Under the pieces are notes generated by a model, which did not search any database, was not told the origin of the DNA, and saw only the letters and a list, made by a program, of their open reading frames with translations. Positions 26,123-33,739 of a stretch of DNA of 64,000 bases are shown here, in pieces. Each line of letters opens with the position of its first letter. Position 1 is the first letter of the stretch. Source of the stretch: S015-6 sp964479535 (GTDB lineage: Bacteria > Desulfobacterota > DSWW01); contig CAYZMM010000001.1 of NCBI GenBank assembly GCA_964479535.1, positions 124,001 through 188,000 of the forward strand. Reading direction: 5' to 3'. Both the position numbers and the translations under genes were made by a program.

Positions 26123-26151
26123 CCCAGAGGACCCGAAAGGAGGATGCGGGC

Positions 26152-27450
26152 ATGGTAGCTCCCATACAGTTCAACCGAAACAAGTTCGACGAAGTCTTCC
26201 GTGATCATCTGGTTGCGGTGCAGAACATGGCCGAAGTGATGGAGGCGATCGGCGATCCCCGGGATGTCTGCGTCGTCGAGATCATGAAGGTGATCGAAAC
26301 GCATCTGACGAACCTGTTCAATGCCGTGGACAGCGGAAAGAAGATCCTGTGGCACGAGTTCCTGTTCTTTCCCGAGATCTTCCGGGGGTTTCCGGACGTC
26401 TTCCCCTTCATGGCGGAGACCCTCTGCGGCTTCCTGCCCATGTTCGATCCGGAGGGTCTGAACCCGTACATCGACGCGGCGGAGAACATCGGCCTTCCCC
26501 CGGACATCTGCCCCGCGGACAAGGGTTTCCTCGGGGCCGTGCTGGAGGAGGCCCAGCCGCCGGTGGACATGGTGGTGGCCCCCACCTCCCCCTGCGACTC
26601 GGCGATCACCGCCTACCAGATCCTTCAGCAGCTCATTTCGGCCCCTGTCCTCCAGTGCGACGTGCCCTACTGGCAGGACGAGAGAGGGGTCGATCTCTAC
26701 GAGCACCACGTCTGGAAGATGATTCGAACCGTGGAGGAGGTCTGCAAGACCAAGATGGACTGGGACCGGTGCAAGGAGTCGATCACGCTGGCGAACGACG
26801 CCATCGAGTCCTTCATCGCCGAAAACGAGATGCGGAAGCTCTCCCCCTGTCCGCACCCGGGGAAGCTCGGGTTCTATCAGTTTCTCACCATTTGTGCCGT
26901 ATCCGGAACGGAGCTGTGCAGGGACATGTGCCGCCTCATCCTCGAGGATTCCAAGCGACTGGCGGCCGAGAAGAAGGGCGCCGTGGAGGAAGAGAAGGCC
27001 CGCATCCTGATGTACAACCCGGATCCCTTCTACGATCTGGGTGTGCACGACTGGATGGAGGACGAATTCGGCGCCGTCACCGTCCTGACCTTTTTCGGGC
27101 ACGCCACCCAAACCATGATCGACCCGAGCACGCCCGAGTCGATCGTCCGGGACTATGCCTGGAAGATGATGAACATCTGCATGGCACGACAGTACAGGGG
27201 CCCTCACGAGTTCTTCATGGATGACTTCATCACCGCCCTGGAAGGATGGAACGTGGACGCCGTCATCGTCCCGGCCCTGATCCAGTGCAAGCACGGGCAG
27301 GCCACACACGGGTTCATCCGGGAAGCCTGCCGGGAGAGGGAGAAGCCGCTGCTCCTCGTGGAGTTCGATCCCATGGACGCCCGGCCCGTATCCATCGACA
27401 AGATTCACAGCACGATCGAGGAGTGGATGGAGACCCAGGTGATCGTGTAG
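26152..27450 (+). CDS. 2-hydroxyacyl-CoA dehydratase / BcrB-like catalytic subunit (module A, large subunit)
   Basis: 432 aa, the partner of the 379-aa subunit. Candidate ligand cysteines are in APTSPCDSAITAY and LIQCKHGQATHGF, with a further run TICAVSGTELCRDMCRLI. GVHDWMEDEFGAVTVLTFFG and REKPLLLVEFDPMDARP match the second Rossmann half of BcrB/HgdB-type subunits. AAAGGAGG precedes the ATG. Function follows from the pair: ATP-dependent dehydration or reduction of an acyl-CoA. The length is close to BcrB (about 435 aa), but I cannot separate benzoyl-CoA reductase from 2-hydroxyacyl-CoA dehydratase by sequence alone. Confidence 0.9.
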   Translation: MVAPIQFNRNKFDEVFRDHLVAVQNMAEVMEAIGDPRDVCVVEIMKVIETHLTNLFNAVDSGKKILWHEFLFFPEIFRGFPDVFPFMAETLCGFLPMFDPEGLNPYIDAAENIGLPPDICPADKGFLGAVLEEAQPPVDMVVAPTSPCDSAITAYQILQQLISAPVLQCDVPYWQDERGVDLYEHHVWKMIRTVEEVCKTKMDWDRCKESITLANDAIESFIAENEMRKLSPCPHPGKLGFYQFLTICAVSGTELCRDMCRLILEDSKRLAAEKKGAVEEEKARILMYNPDPFYDLGVHDWMEDEFGAVTVLTFFGHATQTMIDPSTPESIVRDYAWKMMNICMARQYRGPHEFFMDDFITALEGWNVDAVIVPALIQCKHGQATHGFIREACREREKPLLLVEFDPMDARPVSIDKIHSTIEEWMETQVIV

Positions 27451-27470
27451 AGGGAGCACCGGGAGTTCCT

Positions 27471-28262
27471 TTGGCAGAATTCGACGAGCAGATCCTGGCG
27501 ATCCGGGGGTTTGTCAAGAAGAGAAAAGAAGAAGCCAAACCCTTCTCCAGCATCCAGTGCGCCTCCTCACCGGAGGAGATCCTGCAGGGGCTCCCGGTTC
27601 GTTTCGGATCCGGCAGCCCGCCCACGGTCATCCTCAAGGAGGACACCTTTGCCGAACTGGGCAACCCGGTGCGCGGCTCCGCCTCCATGGTCCTCTGGAC
27701 CCGACAGTTCGAGTTGATCCAGGACGGCCTGATCACCTGCATCGGCCCGGACATTCCGGACGCCGAGGGGCAATCCCTTCCCTTCGGTCAGGTCCTCCTG
27801 CTGGGCGGAGCCGGGCTGGAAGAGAAGGCCCTGCCCGGTCTCGAGCGGGCGAGCAACCTCGCCTCCCTCCTCGAGGGCTACATGATCCGCCACGTTCCCC
27901 GAAAGCTCTGGAGCCGGGTGAGCCGCGAGGCGGCGGCAAAGGGATTCGATTTCGAGACCCTCGGGCGTGCCCTGATGGCCCACTACAAGAAGACCTTTCC
28001 CCTTCTCGAGAGGACCGAGGTTCTGTTCGTCACTTCTTCGAAGGAGGATGTGGAGGAACTCGAAGGCATCGGCCTTCAGGCAAAGGGAAAGAGCCTTGCC
28101 ATTCGAAAGCTCAGCCGTACCGAAGACGGCGCCTACGAGTGCGACGACCTGAGCTGCGAAGAATGTCCGGAAAAGCCGACCTGTGATTCGATCCGGGAAG
28201 TGCTCGTGATCCGAAAGAAGGGCAGGGTTGTGGGCATCGAAGTGGTTCGTGACGGAGGGTGA
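27471..28262 (+). CDS. Acetyl-CoA synthase / CdhC middle-domain-like protein lacking the A-cluster
   Basis: 263 aa. TFAELGNPVRGSASMVLW, LIQDGLITCIGPDIPDAEGQ, SLPFGQVLLLGGAGLEE, LLEGYMIRHVPRKLWSRVS, then FETLGRALMAHYKKTFPLLE follow, block by block, the segment that precedes the A-cluster domain in CdhC and AcsB (ELGGP, DGKVEIIGPD, YPLGIYVEVAG, YIEGVMHLNQRD, LGKVL). The A-cluster motif CTLCQ and its later cysteines are absent. Instead the C-terminus has DLSCEECPEKPTC (CxxCx5C). The start is a TTG at 27471 with GGGAG at 27461-27465; no ATG fits. It ends 4 bp before the UroD-like gene. Acetyl-CoA synthesis is therefore unlikely; binding of a CoA ester or corrinoid partner is conceivable. Confidence 0.78.
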   Translation: MAEFDEQILAIRGFVKKRKEEAKPFSSIQCASSPEEILQGLPVRFGSGSPPTVILKEDTFAELGNPVRGSASMVLWTRQFELIQDGLITCIGPDIPDAEGQSLPFGQVLLLGGAGLEEKALPGLERASNLASLLEGYMIRHVPRKLWSRVSREAAAKGFDFETLGRALMAHYKKTFPLLERTEVLFVTSSKEDVEELEGIGLQAKGKSLAIRKLSRTEDGAYECDDLSCEECPEKPTCDSIREVLVIRKKGRVVGIEVVRDGG

Positions 28263-28266
28263 ACGG

Positions 28267-29310
28267 ATGGAGAATCCTACGGGAAAGATGTACCTGGTGA
28301 ACGCCCTGAAGGGGCGTCGTGCGGACCGCGTCCCCGTCACCGTGCTGCCCGGCCCGTATTGTGCCGGCTTCGCGGGCATCAGCGTCCGGGAGTTCCTCAC
28401 CCATGCGGCCGGCAGCGCAAAGGCACAGGTCGCCTTCTACGAGCGGTTTCAACCGGACAGCGCCATCGTGGTGAACGATGTCTACCTGGAGAGCGAGGCC
28501 CTCGGCTGCGAGCTCGACTTTCCGGAGGACGACATCTCACACATCAAGGAGCCTTTCGTGAAGGAGAAGAAAGACCTGGGAAAGCTGAAGGTGGCGGACC
28601 CGAAGCGGGACGGCCGCCTCCCCTACTATCTCGAGGTCTGTGAGCGGATGGCCGCGGCGCTTCCGGACGCAGCCGTGGGGGGAAGCCAGGCCGGGCCGTG
28701 GAACATCGCGATGAACCTGCGTGGGCACGAGACGCTCATGATGGACACCTACGACGATCCGGCCTTCGTTCACGACCTGATGCGGCTCGCAACCGACACG
28801 GTCAAGGCCTTCTGTGACGCATCGCTCGGGGTGAGGGTCGGACCCGCCGTGCACGAGGCGTCCGCCTCGTGCAGCCTCATCTCCCCGAAGATCTACAAGG
28901 AGTTCATCCAGCCCTACCACAGGGAATTGAGAGACTATTTCCGCGCCAAGAACGTTCACGTGAGCCTCCACATCTGCGGATACATCGACCCCATGGTCGA
29001 GGACGTGGCCGATGTGGGCTTGAGCCCCCTGAGCATCGACAACCCCACCTCCCTGGTGAAAGCGATGGACGCGGCGGTGGAGAGGAAGCTCACGGTCATG
29101 GGGAACGTACGGACTTCCCTGTTTCACGACGGGACGCAGGAGGCCATGGAAGCAGACATCCGGCGGTGCATCGACACGGCGGCGTCTCACAGCCACTTCA
29201 TCCTCGCCTCGGGCTGTGAGATCCCGAGGAATTCCACCGAGGATCGAATCGAGCACTATTTTGAATACGCCAGGCAGTACGGGCGCGAGTACATGGCCAA
29301 GCAGCAATAG
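28267..29310 (+). CDS. Uroporphyrinogen decarboxylase-family (MtaA/MtbA-like) methyltransferase
   Basis: 347 aa with the UroD TIM-barrel layout: RRADRVPVTVLPGPY at the start, VGGSQAGPWNIAMNLRG, SPKIYKEFIQPYHRE, and GNVRTSLFHDGTQEAMEADIRRCID. LHICGY (His-x-Cys) together with ILASGCEIP gives the H-x-C...C zinc site of methylcobamide:CoM-type methyltransferases rather than a haem enzyme. GGAGGGTGA precedes the ATG at 28267 and overlaps the end of the ACS-like gene. Such UroD paralogues move methyl groups between corrinoids and thiols, or serve unknown roles in anaerobes; no corrinoid protein gene is seen here. Confidence 0.88.
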   Translation: MENPTGKMYLVNALKGRRADRVPVTVLPGPYCAGFAGISVREFLTHAAGSAKAQVAFYERFQPDSAIVVNDVYLESEALGCELDFPEDDISHIKEPFVKEKKDLGKLKVADPKRDGRLPYYLEVCERMAAALPDAAVGGSQAGPWNIAMNLRGHETLMMDTYDDPAFVHDLMRLATDTVKAFCDASLGVRVGPAVHEASASCSLISPKIYKEFIQPYHRELRDYFRAKNVHVSLHICGYIDPMVEDVADVGLSPLSIDNPTSLVKAMDAAVERKLTVMGNVRTSLFHDGTQEAMEADIRRCIDTAASHSHFILASGCEIPRNSTEDRIEHYFEYARQYGREYMAKQQ

Positions 29311-29359
29311 AGAAGTCTTGCCGGCGTGCAACATGCCGGCCCGCTCAGGGAGGAGAGAA

Positions 29360-29857
29360 ATGGACAAATACCCCGTGCTGTCCGAGGAGGAATGGCCGGA
29401 GATCCGCAAGGCGAAGGCCTCGAACAAGACCGGCTGGAGCTACTTCGAGAACCTGGTCAAGACCCTGCATCAGGAGCTCGGCGAGGAGAAGACCGCGGAG
29501 CTGCTGGAGGTCTTCATGAGGGGCAATGCCCACCGCTTCGTGGTGCCCGCCATGAAATCCTTCGGGCTCGAGGGGAACGATGCCTGGTCCCTTGCGAGCT
29601 ACTTCAAGCTTGCCACCGGGGACATCATCGGCTACAGGACGGAGTTGTCGAGGCCCGAGCCGAACGTGGTCAGCTACCGCCTGTACCCTCCCTGCCTCTG
29701 GTTTCCGAAACTCGACATCCCCCCCAGCTTCTGCGAGGCCATGGGGTGCTTCGAGAAGGAGGCGGCCAGTATCGTCAACCCGAACATCGAGATCAGGCAC
29801 ACAAGGCTGATGACGGCCGGGGACGACTACTGCGAGCTCCTGTTCATCGAGAAATAG
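29360..29857 (+). CDS. Small protein resembling the ATC hydrolase family
   Basis: 165 aa. AHRFVVPAMKSFGLEGNDAW, SYRLYPPCLWFPKLDIPPSFCE and LMTAGDDYCELLFIEK resemble the L-2-amino-thiazoline-4-carboxylate hydrolase-like family (PF14196), with one Cys in PPCLW, one in SFCEAMGCFE and one near the end. The named reaction of that family is unlikely to apply here; most members are uncharacterised. AGGGAGGAGAG precedes the ATG. It is the last gene of module A; its final 31 bp overlap the 3' end of the convergent module B gene. Confidence 0.65.
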   Translation: MDKYPVLSEEEWPEIRKAKASNKTGWSYFENLVKTLHQELGEEKTAELLEVFMRGNAHRFVVPAMKSFGLEGNDAWSLASYFKLATGDIIGYRTELSRPEPNVVSYRLYPPCLWFPKLDIPPSFCEAMGCFEKEAASIVNPNIEIRHTRLMTAGDDYCELLFIEK

Positions 29858-30576
29858 CTCTTCCCCTCCCCCGCCCAGGGTGAAAGACGGGGCATCCACA
29901 TGGGAACGTTGGCGCGGTAGAGGTCGTAAGCCTCGCCCATTTCCTCGCGGGTGTCCCTCTCCTCGAACCAGGTCCCGATCAGGACATAGACGGTCACCAG
30001 CAAGGCGAACTGGAGACGGCCGCTCGTCATGACGGGGCCGATCCAGAGAGACGCGACACTGGCCAGGTAAACGGGATGGCGGCAGTGGCGGTAGGGTCCC
30101 TTCAGACACAGCGCCGGCGGCGGGTCGGGTTCCCCCCTGAAGTGCCGGACGATCTTCCGAACGCCAAGTACCTCCATGTAGTCGAGCAGGATCGAGCAGT
30201 AGAACACGGCTCCGAAGGCAGAGGCGAACAGGAAGGCGAGAATCCAATAGAGCGGTCCCTCGGCGTCCCAGAGCACTCCCTCCAGGGGCCGCCAGTAGTA
30301 GAGCATGAGGCACTGGGTGATACCGGCGATGACGGTGAAAGCCAGCTTGACGAAGCTCTCTCCCACGAGGCGTGCCAGGAACTCCCTGAAGAACTTCCTT
30401 GCCATGAGGGTGTGGCTGCCGCCCCAGAGGAGCACGAGCAGGGCGTTGAAAAGAGCGTCGGAAGCTCCACCGGAGCCCTGTTCCGGAAAGAGCAGAAAGA
30501 AGAACAGCCAGACCCCGGGGACATGAAAGGCGATGATGTTCAGCGCGATCAAGCCGTACAGCTTCGCCTTCTTCAT
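29827..30576 (-). CDS. ICMT/NnrU-like integral membrane methyltransferase
   Basis: 249 aa with about five hydrophobic segments (LYGLIALNIIAFHVPGVWLF, DALFNALLVLLWGG, VKLAFTVIAGITQCLMLYYW, YWILAFLFASAFGAVF, FALLVTVYVLIGTWF). GPYRHCRHPVYLASV and FEERDTREEMGEAYDLYRANVP are the SAM-binding signature of isoprenylcysteine carboxyl / phospholipid N-methyltransferases. The ATG at 30576 overlaps the upstream TGA (ATGA), so it is the last gene of module B. Substrate could be a lipid, isoprenoid or the pathway's hydrophobic acid; unproven. Tail-to-tail overlap of 31 bp with module A. Confidence 0.84.
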   Translation of the reverse strand: MKKAKLYGLIALNIIAFHVPGVWLFFFLLFPEQGSGGASDALFNALLVLLWGGSHTLMARKFFREFLARLVGESFVKLAFTVIAGITQCLMLYYWRPLEGVLWDAEGPLYWILAFLFASAFGAVFYCSILLDYMEVLGVRKIVRHFRGEPDPPPALCLKGPYRHCRHPVYLASVASLWIGPVMTSGRLQFALLVTVYVLIGTWFEERDTREEMGEAYDLYRANVPMWMPRLSPWAGEGKSYFSMNRSSQ

Positions 30577-31403
30577 GGGGCGCGCTGGCTGTCTGGTCGG
30601 GCAGTTGCGTGGTTGCCGGCCTGGAGCTTGGCGTGGCGTTCTCTGGCCAACAGGGCGGCGCCGAGAGCGCCGACGATCTGGGGATCGACGCCCAGTTCGC
30701 AGACCCGTCGTCCCAGGACCCCTTCCAGGGCTTGTACGACCGCTGTATTTTTTGCCACGCCGCCGGTCACGCAGACTTCATCCTCGATGCCCACCTTCGC
30801 AACCAGGCGGTTGACCCTCGTCGCGAGGGTCTCGGCGACTCCCAGCGCCACGTCCTGCATGGTACGCCCCTCCCCCAGGTGGACCATCACGTCGAATTGC
30901 GTGAAGACGGTGCAGATGCTGCTGATGGGAACGGGATCGACACCCTCCAGGGCCAATCGGCCTAGTTCCGAGACCGGCACACCGAAGGTCTTTGCGACCC
31001 CCTCCAGGAATCTCCCGGTTCCGGCGGCGCACTTGTCGTTCATGACGAAATCCTTCAGATCCCCTGCTTCGTCCACGCGGATCGCCTTGCAGTCCTGCCC
31101 GCCCACGTCGATGATCGTGCGCACGCGGAGATTCGCCCAACGGGCACCTTTTCCATGGCAGGAGATCTCCGAGATGTTGTGCCGCGCAAAGGGGATGCGT
31201 TCCCGTCCGTATCCCGTGCTCACGCAGAAGGTGATGTCCTCAGCCCTTAGGTCCGCCTGCTCCAGGACGGTGTCCATGACGGCGGTAGCGGAGTCCACGG
31301 GGTTCGGTTTGACAACCATGATCGAGGACGCAATCATTTCATCGTCCCGGATGAGGACGGCCTCGGCGCTCATCGATCCCACGTCCACGCCCGCAAAGAT
31401 CAT
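30573..31403 (-). CDS. BcrA/BcrD-type activator ATPase 1 (module B)
   Basis: 276 aa. GVDVGSMSAEAVLI and DVGGQDCKAI are the ATP-binding loops; Cys125 (MNDKCAAGTGRF) and Cys164 (SSICTVFTQFDV) are the cluster ligands. The Glu-rich stretch after the second Cys in module A (AESEV) is TQFDV here. Start ATG at 31403 overlaps the upstream TGA (ATGA) and has GGAGG upstream. Compared with the module A activator it is of similar size; together with the next gene it gives module B two activator polypeptides, as in BcrAD-type heterodimers. Confidence 0.92.
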   Translation of the reverse strand: MIFAGVDVGSMSAEAVLIRDDEMIASSIMVVKPNPVDSATAVMDTVLEQADLRAEDITFCVSTGYGRERIPFARHNISEISCHGKGARWANLRVRTIIDVGGQDCKAIRVDEAGDLKDFVMNDKCAAGTGRFLEGVAKTFGVPVSELGRLALEGVDPVPISSICTVFTQFDVMVHLGEGRTMQDVALGVAETLATRVNRLVAKVGIEDEVCVTGGVAKNTAVVQALEGVLGRRVCELGVDPQIVGALGAALLARERHAKLQAGNHATARPDSQRAP

Positions 31404-32185
31404 GTGGTTCCTCCGTTGGCGCTCAGCGCGGCGCCTACAGCAGCGATCAAGTCCGGTTCCGGCTGGAAGACCTGCGCCTTCATCCGGAGTCCCCCCTCGA
31501 GCAGTTGCCGGATCCTCCGGTTCTTTGCCAGGCCTCCTCCGAGGACGAGCGTGTCTTTCGCGTTGATCTTCTTGCAGAGAGAGGCGATGTTCTTCGAAAG
31601 GGATTCCAGTATGGCCGCTACGATGTTGGCCGCGGATTCCCCATCGTTGATCAGGCTCACCACTTCGCTTTCGGCAAAAACGGCACACTGACTGCTCATC
31701 GCAAGCTTCTTGTCGGCCGACCCTGCAATTTCTGCACACTCGTTCACAGTACAACCGAGTGCCTGGAGGATCACCTCCAGAAACATCCCGGCTCCGGAGG
31801 CGCATTTGTCGTTCATCATGTACCGCAGCACCTTTCCCCTGTCATTCACCGACAGCGCAAGGCTCTGCTGGGTACCGAGACAGAGTACCGATCTGCAGGA
31901 AGGCTCGGTCCACACGGCGGCCCTGGCCAGACAGTTGATCGTGGTCGCTGTCCTGTAGGCGACGTTGCCTCCAGAGGCCCTGCCCTGTCCCCAGCCTGTA
32001 ACCACGATCTCATCGAAATCACTCTCCGTGAAACCCTTCTCGGCCGTGATGTGACCCAGGGCCTCGTCCATAGCCCTGGTCGGTCTCGCCCGCGTCTCCA
32101 CACGTGTACCGTAAAGAAATGTCCCGTCCTCGAGGACGACCGCCTTGGTGAAACCCGTCCCGATGTCGCATCCCAGAATCAACAT
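31400..32185 (-). CDS. BcrA/BcrD-type activator ATPase 2 (module B)
   Basis: 261 aa. GCDIGTGFTKAVVL is the first phosphate loop. Cys129 (MNDKCASGAGMF) and Cys167 (SSQCAVFAESEV) are the cluster ligands. The second ATP motif is changed: where other members have D-x-GGQD, this one reads LCLGTQQSLAL, so it may be the weaker ATPase of the pair. GGAGG precedes the ATG. It lies between the large catalytic subunit and activator 1, with an ATGA overlap to the latter. Confidence 0.9.
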   Translation of the reverse strand: MLILGCDIGTGFTKAVVLEDGTFLYGTRVETRARPTRAMDEALGHITAEKGFTESDFDEIVVTGWGQGRASGGNVAYRTATTINCLARAAVWTEPSCRSVLCLGTQQSLALSVNDRGKVLRYMMNDKCASGAGMFLEVILQALGCTVNECAEIAGSADKKLAMSSQCAVFAESEVVSLINDGESAANIVAAILESLSKNIASLCKKINAKDTLVLGGGLAKNRRIRQLLEGGLRMKAQVFQPEPDLIAAVGAALSANGGTT

Positions 32186-32222
32186 GGCCTCCGCTTTCTT
32201 CGGATGGGCCGGGAGCGGAGGC

Positions 32223-32251
32223 CTGATCCCTGACCCCTGATCCCGGACCCC
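32223..32251 (+). repeat. Low-complexity CTGATCCCTGACCCC intergenic repeat
   Basis: CTGATCCC and TGACCCCTGATCCC units just past the stop of the 470-aa subunit gene. Related tracts occur at 1055-1080, 2948-2977 and 53153-53177, each at a gene's 3' end. Confidence 0.5.
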
Positions 32252-32256
32252 TTTCG

Positions 32257-33669
32257 TTACATCAGCGTCTGGAAGAACTCGGCAAGCTTCGTCTTGATCG
32301 AAGCATGAGGTGCAAAGCGCGCGTCGATATAGTCCACCTCGTAAGTGATACTCGGGATTCCCAGCTCCTCCTCCAGCACGTCGCTCATGATCTTCGGCAG
32401 GGTCCAGGCATACTTGCAGGTCTGGTTGCCGCCGAAGAGCGCCGCCTCCGCGCGGTAGGAACGGGCCACGGTCAGCATGTCGTTCATATGGATGTCCGTG
32501 TGGCCCATGACGTTCCGATGCATCGGGAAGTTGAAGGAGCGCCAGGCGAGCCCCTCGACCATGGACTCCACGCTTCCGGTGTCCACGTAGCCCACATTCT
32601 CCGCCGGCAGGACGCTGAGGGAGCACTCCAGGTAGGTGCTGCCGAATTCCTCCTCCAGCCAGTCCGGCAGGGACAGCATATTGGGCAGATGAGAGTAGCT
32701 CCACAGGGTTCGAATCTCTCGCTTCTCCTTCGGCAGGAACGAGTTCCCCTGTTCCACCCTTTCCTTCGCCTCTTCGTGACAGATCCGCATGTAGTCGACG
32801 AGCTTCTCGTTCGTCCCGGCCATCATGACCGCCAGGGTGTCCAGGACCCGGTGCATCCCCGGATCCGGGCACGGGATCCGTTTGCGCAGCTCCTGCAGCC
32901 CGTAGAGGTGCTTCAGCATTTCGTTGCCCATTTCCACGTGTCTGCGGAGGCGCTCTTCGTCCAGGGTGGAGCCGGATGCCTGTTCCAGCTTTTCGATCAT
33001 CCTCTTGAATTCATCCAGATAGTACCGGAATGCCTTGGTGTTGTTGTAGTAGGGCGAATCGACCATCACGACCGGGACGTTCAGCCTCTTCTGAATGAGC
33101 TGGTACATGATGTTGCTGCTGTCGCAGGGAGCCGTGTTGGTGACGAACAGGTCCGGCTTGGGAAGAAGACCCCTCTCCATCGCCTTAAAGGGCACCTTCT
33201 GAAATCCGCATACGTGTGCCGGCAAACCGTCCCGCTCCGCCTCGTCCAACTCCGACACGACGCCGTCCGTGAGGGCAATGGCGATCACGAAAGGAATCAC
33301 CTCGGACAGGCAGGGCACCAGGCCCATACCCATTAAGATCTCCGGCGAGAAGAAGGGAAAGTTGCTGACCAGGGGCCGGCCCTCGTCCATGTTGTTCGAC
33401 AATTCGGCCAAGTAGTCCTTGAAGGCCAGGATGAATGTGCCGATGCTGTTCCTGTTCTTCGGTTTCAGCAGCGCCTCGACCAGGTCCGGGTAGACTTTCG
33501 GCACGAGCGAGGCGTGATACTCGGGAACCACCTGTAGAAGGGCGGGAAGGTGCTCTCCCAGCTCTTCCGGCGTTTCGGCGCCCGTGGCGAGGACGCCCGT
33601 GATCAGATCGCAGATGGCGTCCACCCGTCGAAGGTAATCGTGCTTCAAGACGGCAGGGCCATTTTCCAT
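32257..33669 (-). CDS. 2-hydroxyacyl-CoA dehydratase / BcrB-like catalytic subunit (module B, large subunit)
   Basis: 470 aa. Candidate ligands are in NTAPCDSSNIMYQLI and GGNQTCKYAWTLPKIM, with LVPCLSEVIPF and AHVCGFQKVPF upstream. PDWLEEEFGSTYLECSLSVLP corresponds to the second Rossmann half, and GIPSITYEVDYIDARF to the conserved C-terminal strand. It is about 40 residues longer than the module A counterpart, mainly at the N-terminus. It lies 70 bp downstream of its small-subunit partner. Reaction as in module A: ATP-dependent electron-driven dehydration or reduction of an acyl-CoA. Confidence 0.9.
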   Translation of the reverse strand: MENGPAVLKHDYLRRVDAICDLITGVLATGAETPEELGEHLPALLQVVPEYHASLVPKVYPDLVEALLKPKNRNSIGTFILAFKDYLAELSNNMDEGRPLVSNFPFFSPEILMGMGLVPCLSEVIPFVIAIALTDGVVSELDEAERDGLPAHVCGFQKVPFKAMERGLLPKPDLFVTNTAPCDSSNIMYQLIQKRLNVPVVMVDSPYYNNTKAFRYYLDEFKRMIEKLEQASGSTLDEERLRRHVEMGNEMLKHLYGLQELRKRIPCPDPGMHRVLDTLAVMMAGTNEKLVDYMRICHEEAKERVEQGNSFLPKEKREIRTLWSYSHLPNMLSLPDWLEEEFGSTYLECSLSVLPAENVGYVDTGSVESMVEGLAWRSFNFPMHRNVMGHTDIHMNDMLTVARSYRAEAALFGGNQTCKYAWTLPKIMSDVLEEELGIPSITYEVDYIDARFAPHASIKTKLAEFFQTLM

Positions 33670-33739
33670 GGTGTCTTCTCCTGTCTCGGGGGGCCGACCC
33701 GGCGACGGCGGTCCCCTGCGCGGGTTGGGCGCGGGCAGC

